Part shown: piece by piece, positions 7,564-16,600 of the stretch
How positions within the stretch are numbered: position 1 is the first letter of the stretch
Layout of the letters: each line of letters opens with the position of its first letter
NCBI RefSeq assembly: GCF_947169445.1
Contig: NZ_CAMVPU010000011.1
Span: 1 to 64,000 of the forward strand
Reading direction: 5' to 3'
Length of the DNA stretch: 64,000 bases
Source of the DNA: an uncultured Butyrivibrio sp.
GTDB taxonomy: Bacteria > Bacillota > Clostridia > Lachnospirales > Lachnospiraceae
Notes under the pieces: generated by a model
What the model saw: the letters and a program-made list of their open reading frames with translations, nothing else
Databases searched by the model: none
Told to the model about the DNA's origin: nothing
Made by a program: the position numbers and the translations under genes

Positions 7564-8343
7564 ATGAGAGTTAAGGCGTGTATTTATACGGATTTAGGGC
7601 GCACCAGGAAGATTAATCAGGATGCAGCGCTAGTAAAAGTTGCGAGAAGTAGTAGGCATGGGAGAATGTCGCTTGTTGCAGTATGCGATGGAATGGGAGG
7701 ACTTCAGAAAGGAGAGGTTGCCAGCTGTAAGGCGGTAAGAACGTTGGAGAGCTGGTTCCATGAGGAATTGCCGCTTCTTCAGAATATGCAGGAAAAAGAA
7801 CTATGGGATGTGATTGAAAGTTCACTTGAGCGAGCTGTTATAAGGATAAATGGCGAGCTGAGAAGATATGGGAAGCACAGAGGGATTCAGCTTGGAACAA
7901 CGCTTACAGCTCTTTTTCAGATGGGGAACAGGTATCTTACAGTGAATGTAGGGGATTCCAGGATTTATGCCATAAAAAGTAGTGGCGTGAGTCTTCTGAC
8001 AAGAGATCAAAGTGTTGTGCAGGATAAGATGGACAAGGGGCTGATAACAAAAGATGAGGCGTCTTTTGATCAGCAGAAAAATGTGCTGCTTCAGTGTGTT
8101 GGGGCAAATCAGAATGTGACACCGCAGATACTGAGTGGAACGATTGATGGCCCGACGACTATTATTGCCTGTAGTGATGGCTTTTGGAGAACAATGGAAC
8201 CGGAGCAGGTCAGGCAAAAGCTTTGTCCGCAGATGTGCCTGACTGACGAAGATATGTTAAATGAATGCAAGAAATTGGCAGATGCTGCGATTGAGAAAAA
8301 TGAGGAGGACAACATTTCTGTTGCAGCGGTTTGTTTTGAGTAG
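7564..8343 (+). CDS. PP2C-type Ser/Thr protein phosphatase
   Basis: A 259-residue single-domain phosphatase with the metal-binding motifs of the PP2C/PPM family: an N-terminal RKINQDAALV, VCDGMGG, VNVGDSRIYAI, and later CSDGFWR and NISVAAV. These Asp residues hold two Mn/Mg ions that hydrolyse phospho-Ser/Thr. No membrane segment or signal peptide is present, so it acts in the cytosol. It lies 70 bases upstream of a Ser/Thr kinase gene, the usual antagonist pair in Firmicutes, and is read from a strong sigma-A-type promoter. Confidence 0.92.
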   Translation: MRVKACIYTDLGRTRKINQDAALVKVARSSRHGRMSLVAVCDGMGGLQKGEVASCKAVRTLESWFHEELPLLQNMQEKELWDVIESSLERAVIRINGELRRYGKHRGIQLGTTLTALFQMGNRYLTVNVGDSRIYAIKSSGVSLLTRDQSVVQDKMDKGLITKDEASFDQQKNVLLQCVGANQNVTPQILSGTIDGPTTIIACSDGFWRTMEPEQVRQKLCPQMCLTDEDMLNECKKLADAAIEKNEEDNISVAAVCFE

Positions 8344-8413
8344 AGAGATGGTTGCAGACTGGTCAGAAGGTAGTGCTTTGATGTCCGCTACATGAAAAAC
8401 GATAAGGAAAATA

Positions 8414-9472
8414 ATGGTTATGAGTGATTACAGAATTATTGCACCTCTTGGAAAGGGAGGAAACTGCGAAGCTTATCTGGCTGAGTATGGTGAGGAAAAA
8501 AGAAAAGTCACAGTAAAGAAGTGCAGGGAAATTGATGGCGAAGTGAGTGCCGGTATAAAGAAAAACATGGAGACCGAGGCGCGGATTTTGTCAGGGTTAA
8601 ATCATAGGTCAATACCGAAGTTTATTGAGAAAAGCGGGAATACGATAGTGCTTGAATATATGCCGGGAGATTCGCTTGAGAAGATTGTTTTGAAAAGGGG
8701 AGCGGTTAAGGAGAAAGAGGCGGCAAGGATAGCCAAAGATCTTGCCGGGATTCTTAGGTATCTGCATGGTAGGAGGGAGCCTGTTATATACAGAGATCTA
8801 AAGCCTGCCAATATTGTGATCTCTGAAGAAGGAAAGGTGAGTCTGATTGATTTTGGAGCAGCGAGATATTACAAGCCATATGAACGCTCGGATACGGTGA
8901 ACCTTGGAACTATGGGATTTGCGGCACCTGAGCAGTTTGGAAATCTGGGACAGACCGATCCAAGGACTGATATTTACTGCCTGGGAATGACTCTTTTGCA
9001 GATGGTGTCAGGAGTGAATACTCAGGATGCCGAGGCAGTGACCAGATACAAGCAAAATGGCGTGAAGGGTATTTCACCGGAATTCATGAGCATAATCAGA
9101 AAGTGTACCAGTCCGGACAGAGATGATCGCTTTAAGTCGGCCAAGGAAATCATGATTGCTCTGGATAACTATCCTAAGATGGTGAGGAAACGTGGATTCA
9201 GAAAGGCAATTAAGGCGTTAGTGGCAGCTTTTTTTATCTCGGTATTAGTTGCAGGTGCTGTGGCGCATAGTGAGAGCACAAGTGCGTTGGCGTATGAATA
9301 TGGAGAAATGGCAAAAGAGATTGCAATAAAAGATGCGAATGAGAGATTGCCGCAGGTAAAACTTCGATTTTCTTACGCTAGGACAAGGATTGAGGAGTAT
9401 TTGAAAGATATAGGGGTGATTGATGTTGAAAGAAAGAGCGAAAAGATGTTATTTGATAGAGCTGATAGTTGA
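8414..9472 (+). CDS. Membrane-anchored Ser/Thr protein kinase without PASTA domains
   Basis: The first ~255 of 352 residues form a Hanks-type kinase: glycine loop LGKGGNCEAYLAEY, lysine of VKKC, catalytic loop VIYRDLKPANIV, metal-binding LIDFGAARYY, and APEQFG in the activation segment. A basic stretch (RKRGFRKAIK) leads to one membrane helix (about 268-285), and only ~65 residues lie outside. PASTA repeats, present in PrkC/StkP kinases that sense muropeptides, are absent, so the signal is probably different. ATG at 8414 follows AAGGA; ATG 8420 is an alternative. Partner phosphatase is just upstream. Confidence 0.9.
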   Translation: MVMSDYRIIAPLGKGGNCEAYLAEYGEEKRKVTVKKCREIDGEVSAGIKKNMETEARILSGLNHRSIPKFIEKSGNTIVLEYMPGDSLEKIVLKRGAVKEKEAARIAKDLAGILRYLHGRREPVIYRDLKPANIVISEEGKVSLIDFGAARYYKPYERSDTVNLGTMGFAAPEQFGNLGQTDPRTDIYCLGMTLLQMVSGVNTQDAEAVTRYKQNGVKGISPEFMSIIRKCTSPDRDDRFKSAKEIMIALDNYPKMVRKRGFRKAIKALVAAFFISVLVAGAVAHSESTSALAYEYGEMAKEIAIKDANERLPQVKLRFSYARTRIEEYLKDIGVIDVERKSEKMLFDRADS

Positions 9473-9519
9473 ATTTGAAATAATATGAATGGTTATAGAG
9501 ATAATGGGAGAAGTGATAG

Positions 9520-9759
9520 ATGTTGATTTTTGTATATACATTTGTAGTTGTACTTATAGCCCTTGTTGTAATTTTGGGTTTTGGTGCGATCCTTACGGGA
9601 GCAGGAGAAGAACCAGTAAGACCAGTAGAGGGAAAGGCCACGGCCGCCATGTGCACCACGAGGCTACTTGAATCCTGCGATTACAGTGAGGATAGCTTTG
9701 AAGATGATTTTGTGATAGAGCAGGATTTGGTATATACCTATGATTCAATCAATCTTTGA
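9520..9759 (+). CDS. Small single-pass membrane protein of unknown function
   Basis: A 79-residue protein starting MLIFVYTFVVVLIALVVILG, one membrane helix at the N-terminus followed by an acidic tail (SEDSFEDDFVIEQD). No family is recognised. It follows the kinase gene by 47 bases with GGGAG about ten bases before the ATG, so it may belong to the phosphatase/kinase operon. The overlapping frame starting at 9489 lacks such features and is judged a shadow. Confidence 0.5.
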   Translation: MLIFVYTFVVVLIALVVILGFGAILTGAGEEPVRPVEGKATAAMCTTRLLESCDYSEDSFEDDFVIEQDLVYTYDSINL

Positions 9760-9793
9760 TTTGCAAAGAATAGATTACTTTTGAGTAACAAAT

Positions 9794-9822
9794 TTGACAC
9801 CCTACATTGTAGGGCATATCAT
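9794..9822 (+). promoter_or_regulatory. Sigma-A-type promoter with palindromic operator in its spacer
   Basis: TTGACA (9794-9799), exactly 17 bases, then TATCAT (9817-9822). The spacer carries a perfect 15-base palindrome CCCTACA-T-TGTAGGG (9800-9814), which a dimeric repressor could cover so as to block RNA polymerase. The XRE protein encoded 20 bases downstream is the obvious candidate. Confidence 0.8.
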
Positions 9823-9841
9823 AATAACAGGAGGTGATCAA

Positions 9842-10159
9842 ATGAGTTCTTTATTTGAAGATCTTCGAGATGGCTTGCAGGAAGCCATTGATTATGAGAA
9901 AGATACAGGAAAAGCCCGCGCAACTGTATATGTGATTGATCCCGTTAAAAAATTTAGTAATGAAGAAATAAAAAACATCCGAAACAAGGCAGGTATGACA
10001 CAGGCTGTTTTTGCAAATTATATGGGTGTATCTCCTAAAACCGTTGAGGCATGGGAACTTGGTAGAACACATCCTACAGGGCCGGCATACAGATTGTTGG
10101 ATATACTTGCAATGGGAAAAGAAAATGAATTATCATTTGTGTCAGTGAGAACAAAATAA
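9842..10159 (+). CDS. XRE/HTH antitoxin-like transcriptional regulator
   Basis: A 105-residue protein with a helix-turn-helix at about residues 42-95 (IRNKAGMTQAVFANYMGVSP and KTVEAWELG) and a shorter N-terminal region. It resembles antitoxins of the NadS/HigA/MqsA C-terminal type, which bind their own promoter. ATG at 9842 is chosen because AGGAGGTGATC, a full-length anti-16S match, ends just before it; an upstream in-frame start would overlap the promoter. A palindromic operator lies in the promoter spacer, so autoregulation is likely. No RelE/HigB-like toxin gene is seen next to it. Confidence 0.82.
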   Translation: MSSLFEDLRDGLQEAIDYEKDTGKARATVYVIDPVKKFSNEEIKNIRNKAGMTQAVFANYMGVSPKTVEAWELGRTHPTGPAYRLLDILAMGKENELSFVSVRTK

Positions 10160-10255
10160 ATTGAAAAATGTGCTGTATGAGTTTTGACGGGATTATTCGA
10201 TGGTAAGTTACTTGGTAACATAGATATGATGGCATCTTGAAGGGACGTGGCAAAA

Positions 10256-12247
10256 ATGGAATTCAAATTACATTCGGATTTTAAACCAACCGGCGATCAG
10301 CCGCAGGCAATAAAAGAATTAGTTGATGGTTTCAAGGCGGGCAATCAGTTTGAGACTTTGCTTGGTGTGACAGGATCGGGAAAAACTTTCACAATGGCTA
10401 ATGTCATTCAGGCGCTGCAGAAGCCAACGCTGATAATAAGCCATAATAAGACACTGGCAGGACAGCTTTATGGTGAGATGAAGGAGTTTTTTCCGGAAAA
10501 CGCTGTAGAGTATTTTGTGTCCTACTACGATTATTACCAGCCGGAGGCCTACGTTCCTCAGACGGATACGTATATTGCCAAGGATTCCAGCATCAATGAC
10601 GAGATTGATAAGCTGAGGCTTTCAGCTACGGCTTCACTGGCAGAGCGCAAGGATGTCATAGTTGTGGCATCGGTGTCCTGCATTTACGGTTTGGGTAGCC
10701 CTGAAGAATTCAAAGGCATGTCGATTTCTCTTCGTCCAGGGATGCGCAAGGACAGGGATGAGACTATAAAAGAACTGGTGGCCATCCAATATAACAGAAA
10801 TGATCTGGATCTGAACAGATGTAATTTCAGGGTTCGTGGTGACACAATCGAGATATTCCCTGCAAACGCAGATGATTACCTCATCAGGGTTGAGTTTTTT
10901 GGAGATGAGATAGACAGGATCACAGAAGTGGAGCCGGTGACAGCCAAGGTTAAGAATGAGCTTTCGCATGTGATGATCTACCCTGCCTCACACTATGTTG
11001 TACCACAGGAAAAGATAAATATGGCCTGCGATAACATAGAAAAAGAGCTGGAGGAGCAGATAAAATACTTCAAAGGCGAGGACAGACTTATCGAGGCCCA
11101 GAGAATTTCCGAGAGAACCAATTTTGACGTTGAGATGATGAGGGAAACGGGCTTTTGCTCCGGAATTGAGAATTACTCAAGGCACCTTAATTTTGCGAAG
11201 CCAGGAGAACCGCCGCTTACACTGCTTGATTTCTTTGACAGAGATTTTTTGATCATTGTGGATGAGTCCCACATGACGATTCCGCAGGTTGGTGCTATGT
11301 ATCACGGTGACCGCAGCAGGAAGCTGACGCTGGTGGACTATGGATTTAGATTGCCTTCGGCATTGGACAACAGACCGCTTAACTTTGAGGAGTTTGAGTC
11401 TCATATAGATCAGATGCTCTTTTGTTCTGCGACACCAGGCAAATATGAAGAAGAGCATGAGCTTCTTCGTGCCGAGCAGGTTATCAGACCGACAGGTCTT
11501 TTGGACCCGGAGATTTCGGTGCGTCCGGTTGAGGGACAGATTGATGATCTCATAAGTGAGATAAGAAAAGAAATAGATAAAAAGAGCAAGGTGCTGGTCA
11601 CAACGCTTACAAAGCGCATGGCTGAGGACCTTACGGAATACCTTGCCGAATCCGGAATCAGGGTAAAATACCTGCATTCGGACATTGATACTTTGCAGAG
11701 AGCAGAGATTATCAGAGATATGCGACTGGATGTGTTCGATGTTCTGGTAGGTATCAACCTTCTTAGAGAAGGTCTTGATATTCCGGAGATATCACTTGTG
11801 GCCATAATTGATGCGGATAAAGAGGGCTTCCTTCGTTCCGAGACATCGCTTATTCAGACAATCGGCCGTGCGGCGCGAAATGCTGAGGGCCGTGTAATCA
11901 TGTACGCAGACAACATGACTGACTCAATGCAAAAGGCTATCGATGAGACTAAGAGACGTCGTGCGATTCAGGAAAAGTACAACGAGGAGCATGGCATCAC
12001 GCCGCAGACTATCAAGAAGGCGGTTCGTGATCTTATCGCAGTTACTAAGGCGATTGCAAAAGAAGAAGTGAAGTTCGAAAAAGATCCTGAATCCATGAAT
12101 CAGGAAGAGCTGGAGAAGCTTATCGGACAGGTTCAGAAGAAGATGAAGAAGGCTGCAACAGAGCTCGACTTCGAAACAGCTGCAACCCTCCGCGACCAGA
12201 TGATCGACCTCAAGAAAATTCTCAACGACATCACCGAAGGAAAATAA
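10256..12247 (+). CDS. uvrB: UvrABC excinuclease subunit B
   Basis: A 663-residue protein with the UvrB plan: Walker A GVTGSGKTFT, the beta-hairpin region VEYFVSYYDYYQPEAYVPQ (shortened), the DEAD-like box VDESHMT, helicase motifs ending in TIGRAARN, and a C-terminal UVR domain (about 618-655, LEKLIGQVQKKMKKAA) that contacts UvrC. UvrB verifies DNA damage loaded by UvrA and positions UvrC. ATG at 10256 gives the usual MEFKLHSDF N-terminus with AAGGG eleven bases upstream; a GTG at 10247 sits too near that site. It converges with uvrA. Confidence 0.97.
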   Translation: MEFKLHSDFKPTGDQPQAIKELVDGFKAGNQFETLLGVTGSGKTFTMANVIQALQKPTLIISHNKTLAGQLYGEMKEFFPENAVEYFVSYYDYYQPEAYVPQTDTYIAKDSSINDEIDKLRLSATASLAERKDVIVVASVSCIYGLGSPEEFKGMSISLRPGMRKDRDETIKELVAIQYNRNDLDLNRCNFRVRGDTIEIFPANADDYLIRVEFFGDEIDRITEVEPVTAKVKNELSHVMIYPASHYVVPQEKINMACDNIEKELEEQIKYFKGEDRLIEAQRISERTNFDVEMMRETGFCSGIENYSRHLNFAKPGEPPLTLLDFFDRDFLIIVDESHMTIPQVGAMYHGDRSRKLTLVDYGFRLPSALDNRPLNFEEFESHIDQMLFCSATPGKYEEEHELLRAEQVIRPTGLLDPEISVRPVEGQIDDLISEIRKEIDKKSKVLVTTLTKRMAEDLTEYLAESGIRVKYLHSDIDTLQRAEIIRDMRLDVFDVLVGINLLREGLDIPEISLVAIIDADKEGFLRSETSLIQTIGRAARNAEGRVIMYADNMTDSMQKAIDETKRRRAIQEKYNEEHGITPQTIKKAVRDLIAVTKAIAKEEVKFEKDPESMNQEELEKLIGQVQKKMKKAATELDFETAATLRDQMIDLKKILNDITEGK

Positions 12248-12250
12248 ACC

Positions 12251-12320
12251 TGCGCGCGGATGTGATAACGACAGTGCAGATTGCTCCGATTATGCATAAT
12301 TTGTTCGCGTCCGGCGCGCT
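12251..12320 (+). ncRNA. Structured repeat element, copy B (downstream of uvrB)
   Basis: Second copy of the element seen at 7062-7141, starting four bases after the uvrB stop. The core at 12277-12310 differs from copy A at only a few positions. The outer stem here is GCGCGCGGA (12252-12260) with TCCGGCGCGC (12310-12319, one bulge), different in sequence from copy A yet still paired. Confidence 0.55.
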
Positions 12321-12347
12321 AACAAATAGTGACACAAGAAATGAAGC

Positions 12348-12383
12348 CTCCGCGAGGGTAAACATGCAGTTTACCTCGCGGAG
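12348..12383. terminator. Bidirectional hairpin between convergent uvrB and uvrA
   Basis: CTCCGCGAGGGTAAAC (12348-12363) pairs with GTTTACCTCGCGGAG (12369-12383), with one extra G in the left arm and a five-base loop. On the minus strand the tail GGCTTCATTTCTTG is moderately U-rich; on the plus strand no U-tract follows. Confidence 0.7.
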
Positions 12384-12392
12384 ACGAAGATG

Positions 12393-15290
12393 TTACTTCA
12401 GCATCTTCTTTATGTAGGCACCGGTGTAGGATTTTTTGCACTTGGCAACCTGCTCGGGGGTACCCTTTACCACTACTGTGCCGCCGCCGGAACCGCCTTC
12501 AGGCCCCATGTCGATGATGTAGTCGCCGGTCTTGATGACATCAAGGTTGTGCTCGATTACCACAACGGTGTTGCCCTGCTCAACAAGCTTGTGCATGATC
12601 TTAACAAGCTTCTGAACATCGGCGAAGTGAAGGCCGGTTGTAGGCTCGTCAAGGATGTACACGGTCTTGCCGGTGCCTACTTTGGAAAGCTCAGTAGCAA
12701 GCTTGATTCGCTGCGCTTCACCGCCGGATAGCTCTGTGCTGGGCTGTCCAAGCTTGATGTAGCCAAGTCCTACATCATATAGAGTCTGGATCTTTCTCTT
12801 TATTGTCTTAACGTTCTCAAAGAAGCCAAGTGCTTCTTCTACTGTCATATCAAGCACATCGTAGATGCTCTTTCCCTTGTACTTAACATCGAGAGTTTCG
12901 TGATTGTAGCGCTTTCCACCGCAGACTTCACAGGGAACGTAAACGTCGGGAAGGAAGTGCATCTCGATCTTAATGATACCGTCACCGCCGCAGGCTTCGC
13001 AGCGTCCGCCTTTTACGTTGAAGGAAAAGCGCCCCTTCTTGTAGCCGCGGGCTTTTGCATCAGGAGTTCCTGCAAAAAGATCTCTGATCATATCGAAAAC
13101 TCCGGTGTAGGTAGCTGGGTTAGAACGAGGGGTACGACCAATTGGAGACTGGTCGATGGCGATTACCTTATCTACCTGCTCGAGGCCTTGAATATCTTTA
13201 TGTTTTCCCGGAATGACTCTGGCTCTGTTTAGCTCTTTTGCCAGGCGCTTGTAGAGAATCTCATTAACAAGAGAACTCTTGCCGGAGCCGGAAACACCGG
13301 TGACTATGGTCATAACTCCAAGAGGAATATCTACATCAATGTTCTTTAAGTTATTTTCCTGAGCGCCGATCACCTTAAGGAAGCCTGTAGGAGTGCGGCG
13401 GGTGTCAGGAACTTCAATCTTGAGTTTGCCGGATAAGTACTGGCCGGTGATGGATTCTTTTACCTGCATGATTTCCTCGGCAGTTCCAACAGCCACAATC
13501 TTGCCTCCGTGAGAGCCGGCACCGGGACCAACGTCTACGATATAATCTGCTGCTCTCATGGTATCCTCGTCGTGCTCAACAACGATAAGAGTGTTGCCAA
13601 GGTCGCGAAGGTTCTTCAAGGTATTGAGGAGCTTATCGTTATCCCTTTGGTGCAGGCCGATACTAGGCTCGTCCAAAATGTAGCATACACCGCAAAGGCC
13701 GGAACCAATCTGGGTTGCAAGTCTGATTCGCTGGGCTTCGCCGCCGGAAAGAGTTCCTGTTGCGCGGGAAAGTGACAGGTAATCGAGACCTACATCGATA
13801 AGGAATCCAACACGGGCGCGGATTTCTTTTAACACCTGAGCACCAATGACCATCTGATGTTCGGAGAGATTGAGGTTCTCCAGATAGTTGTGAAGCTCGC
13901 CGATGGACATGGAGGTTATTTCAAAAATATTTTTATCATCGATAGTTACAGCAAGAGATTCCTTTTTAAGACGCTGGCCGCCACAGAGCTGGCATGGCGT
14001 GATGCGCATGAACTCCTCGTACTCGGCTTTCATGGTCTCGGAAAAGGTCTCTTTGTAGCGCTGCTCGATGTTCTTGATAAGTCCGTCAAAAAGAATAGGA
14101 TAATCACCGACACCGCGGCTGCCCTCATAATGGACGTTCACGGTCTTGTCGGCACCGTGGATCAGCATGTGGCGCACGTTTTCAGGAAGATCCTGGTAAG
14201 GTGTGTCGAGGCTGAACTTGTAGGCTTTGGCAAGGGCGCGAAGAGTAGCGTTGGTAAAACTGCCTTCCTTGTTGGAGGACTGCCAGCCCATAACTACTAT
14301 AGCGCCATCGTTTAATGAAAGGCTCTTATCGGGAATCATGAGATCCTCGTCGAACTCCATCTTGTAGCCAAGTCCAAAACAGTCAGGGCAGGCGCCGAAG
14401 GGGTTGTTAAAAGAGAAACTCCTGGGTTCGATTTCAGGAATGCTGACGCCGCAATCGGGACAAGCAAAATTCTGGCTAAAGCTCAGTTCTTTTCCTCCTA
14501 TTACATCTACGAGAAGGAGGCCGTCAGCCAGTGCCAGGGCGCTTTCAATGGAATCGGTAAGACGTCTTCTTAGGTTCTCGTTATCTGCATGAACCACGAT
14601 TCGGTCCACGATGATCTCAATGGAATGCTTGATGTTTTTATCCAGCTTGATCTCTTCTTCGGAGATTTCGTACTGGCTGCCGTCGATGCGGGCACGGACG
14701 TAGCCGGCTCTTTTTGCTCTGTCTAAGGTCTTGGCGTGCTCACCCTTTTTACCCCGGACAACAGGAGCCATGATCTGAAGCTTGGTATCTTCGCCAAGGG
14801 ACATGATCTGATCACACATCTCGTCTACGGTCTGGCGACGGATCTCTCTGCCACAGTTGGGGCAGTGAGGAATACCGATTCGGGCGTACAGGAGTCTGAA
14901 GTGGTCGTAGATTTCGGTAACTGTACCTACTGTGGAACGAGGGTTTTTGTTGGTAGATTTCTGATCGATGGAAATCGTAGGGGAAAGACCTTCGATTCTC
15001 TCAACATTTGGTTTATCCATCTGCCCAAGGAACATGCGGGCATAAGAGGATAAAGATTCCATGTAGCGCCTCTGACCTTCGGCAAAAATGGTGTCGAAAG
15101 CCAGAGAGGACTTGCCGGAGCCGGAAAGACCGGTAAACACGGTAAGAGTCTCTCGTGGAATTTTGACACTTACATTCTTTAAATTATGTTCATTGGCACC
15201 GCGAACTCTGATGTAATCATGGATATCAGAGGGAAGAATCCGTTTCGTGGTGGTATTCTTCTTGGTCATGTGGTTGTTTTCTACTGTCAT
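12393..15290 (-). CDS. uvrA: UvrABC excinuclease subunit A
   Basis: A 965-residue tandem ABC ATPase. It shows two Walker A motifs (GLSGSGKSSLAFDT near residue 55 and GVSGSGKSSLVNE near 665), two LSGGEAQRI signatures, and zinc-binding CxxC pairs (CPNC, CPDC...CPDC, CEAC...CEVC). UvrA dimers scan DNA for bulky lesions and load UvrB. Length is normal apart from a Lys/Thr-rich N-terminal extension (MTKKNTTTKR). Being convergent with uvrB shows that the two genes are separately transcribed here, unlike the uvrB-uvrA operon of Bacillus. Confidence 0.97.
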   Translation of the reverse strand: MTVENNHMTKKNTTTKRILPSDIHDYIRVRGANEHNLKNVSVKIPRETLTVFTGLSGSGKSSLAFDTIFAEGQRRYMESLSSYARMFLGQMDKPNVERIEGLSPTISIDQKSTNKNPRSTVGTVTEIYDHFRLLYARIGIPHCPNCGREIRRQTVDEMCDQIMSLGEDTKLQIMAPVVRGKKGEHAKTLDRAKRAGYVRARIDGSQYEISEEEIKLDKNIKHSIEIIVDRIVVHADNENLRRRLTDSIESALALADGLLLVDVIGGKELSFSQNFACPDCGVSIPEIEPRSFSFNNPFGACPDCFGLGYKMEFDEDLMIPDKSLSLNDGAIVVMGWQSSNKEGSFTNATLRALAKAYKFSLDTPYQDLPENVRHMLIHGADKTVNVHYEGSRGVGDYPILFDGLIKNIEQRYKETFSETMKAEYEEFMRITPCQLCGGQRLKKESLAVTIDDKNIFEITSMSIGELHNYLENLNLSEHQMVIGAQVLKEIRARVGFLIDVGLDYLSLSRATGTLSGGEAQRIRLATQIGSGLCGVCYILDEPSIGLHQRDNDKLLNTLKNLRDLGNTLIVVEHDEDTMRAADYIVDVGPGAGSHGGKIVAVGTAEEIMQVKESITGQYLSGKLKIEVPDTRRTPTGFLKVIGAQENNLKNIDVDIPLGVMTIVTGVSGSGKSSLVNEILYKRLAKELNRARVIPGKHKDIQGLEQVDKVIAIDQSPIGRTPRSNPATYTGVFDMIRDLFAGTPDAKARGYKKGRFSFNVKGGRCEACGGDGIIKIEMHFLPDVYVPCEVCGGKRYNHETLDVKYKGKSIYDVLDMTVEEALGFFENVKTIKRKIQTLYDVGLGYIKLGQPSTELSGGEAQRIKLATELSKVGTGKTVYILDEPTTGLHFADVQKLVKIMHKLVEQGNTVVVIEHNLDVIKTGDYIIDMGPEGGSGGGTVVVKGTPEQVAKCKKSYTGAYIKKMLK

Positions 15291-15330
15291 AGATTTTTCC
15301 TCATATTAAAAAAATAAAATGGCTAACAAC

Positions 15331-15358
15331 TGAATTGTAACACTTTATCAGCCGATAT
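15331..15358 (+). promoter_or_regulatory. Candidate flagellar sigma (SigD/FliA-like) promoter upstream of mreB-flg genes
   Basis: TGAA (15331-15334), 16 bases and GCCGATAT (15351-15358). The -10 box is a perfect match to the SigD consensus, and the -35 matches three of four. It lies about 130 bases before the mreB ATG at 15491. A second, weaker sigma-A-like possibility (TTGTTT-N17-TATGAC near 15400) lies closer to the gene. Confidence 0.55.
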
Positions 15359-15490
15359 AATAGTTGAATGATGTACTCCTCTTTTCAATGGCGGAAAATT
15401 GTTTTATAATTGCTATGATATTATGACTATTCATAAAACAGTAACCGCAAAATTGCGTTGATTTAATTGGAAAAGAGGTACTTAGGAATT

Positions 15491-16483
15491 ATGCAGTACG
15501 CAGATATTGGAATCGATTTAGGAACAGCTTCAGTACTGGTTTACATAAGAGGCAAGGGAGTTGTTTTAAAAGAGCCATCAGTTGTGGCTTATGACAGAGA
15601 TACAGAAGAGATCAAGGCTATCGGCGAGGATGCGAGACTGATGCTTGGTCGTACACCTGGCAACATTGTTGCTGTAAGACCACTTCGTCAGGGCGTTATC
15701 TCTAACTACAAGATCACAGAGCAGATGATGAGATACTTCATCAAAAAAGCTATTGGCCGTAGAATTCACCGTAAGCCATTCATCGCAGTTTGTGTACCAA
15801 GTGGTGCAACTGAGGTTGAGAAGAAGGCTGTTGAAGATGCTACAAGACTTTGCGGCGCGAGAGATGTTAAGACTATCGAGGAGCCTATCGCAGCAGCAAT
15901 CGGTGCCGGTATCGACATTACCAAGCCTTGCGGAAATATGATCGTAGATATCGGTGGTGGTACATCTGATATCGCTGTTATTTCTCTTGGCGGCACAGTA
16001 GTCAGCACATCAGTTAAGGTAGCGGGTGATGATTTCGACGAAGCTATCGTTCGTTATATGAGAAAGAAGCACAATCTTTTGATCGGTGATCGTACAGCAG
16101 AAGATATCAAGATCAAGATTGGTTCAGCATATCCACGTGCAGAGGAGGATTTCCTTGATGTTCGTGGTAGAAACCTTGTAACAGGTCTTCCTAAGACTGT
16201 AAGGGTTTCATCAGAAGAGACAGAGGAAGCGCTTAGAGAGCCTACAGCTCAGATTATTGAGGCCATTCATAGTGTTCTTGAGAACACACCTCCTGAGCTT
16301 GCAGCAGATATCGCGGACAGAGGTATTGTCCTTACAGGTGGTGGAGCTCTTTTACGCGGACTCGAGGATCTGATTTATTCCAAGACCGGAATTAATACGA
16401 TGACAGCTGAGGATCCTATGACAGCAGTTGCTATCGGAACCGGCCGCTATGTAGAGTTCATTGCCGGATTCCGCGAGGATTAA
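15491..16483 (+). CDS. mreB: Rod shape-determining actin homologue MreB/Mbl
   Basis: A 330-residue actin-fold ATPase with phosphate-1 motif DIGIDLGTASVLVY, connect motif and phosphate-2 IVDIGGGTSDIAVI, and adenosine motif IVLTGGGALLRGL. MreB-type filaments on the inner membrane guide lateral wall synthesis. The ATG at 15491 gives the standard MQYADIGIDLGT start and has AGGA five bases upstream; an earlier TTG would add eight atypical residues. No mreC or mreD follows. Instead flagellar rod genes come next, as in several Clostridia where an mbl-like gene precedes flhO/flhP-type genes, so this may be a paralogue rather than the main mreB. Confidence 0.9.
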   Translation: MQYADIGIDLGTASVLVYIRGKGVVLKEPSVVAYDRDTEEIKAIGEDARLMLGRTPGNIVAVRPLRQGVISNYKITEQMMRYFIKKAIGRRIHRKPFIAVCVPSGATEVEKKAVEDATRLCGARDVKTIEEPIAAAIGAGIDITKPCGNMIVDIGGGTSDIAVISLGGTVVSTSVKVAGDDFDEAIVRYMRKKHNLLIGDRTAEDIKIKIGSAYPRAEEDFLDVRGRNLVTGLPKTVRVSSEETEEALREPTAQIIEAIHSVLENTPPELAADIADRGIVLTGGGALLRGLEDLIYSKTGINTMTAEDPMTAVAIGTGRYVEFIAGFRED

Positions 16484-16600
16484 GACTAAAGCCTACGGAT
16501 TCTATTCTTGGAAAAGAGAAAAAGATATTGATAGAGCTGTAAAATAGCCCTGTTCAGGGATAGAATAGGTGATTGGCCAGGACGGCATGAGGAAAATTGT

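Noticed and set aside
9489..9671. Frame of 60 codons overlapping the small membrane protein at 9520
   Set aside because: The 9520 frame has a better ribosome binding site and a clear membrane helix.
12900..15053. Several plus-strand frames of 60-150 codons opposite uvrA
   Set aside because: They are antisense shadows of a long conserved gene with strong third-position bias; none has a recognisable motif or binding site.
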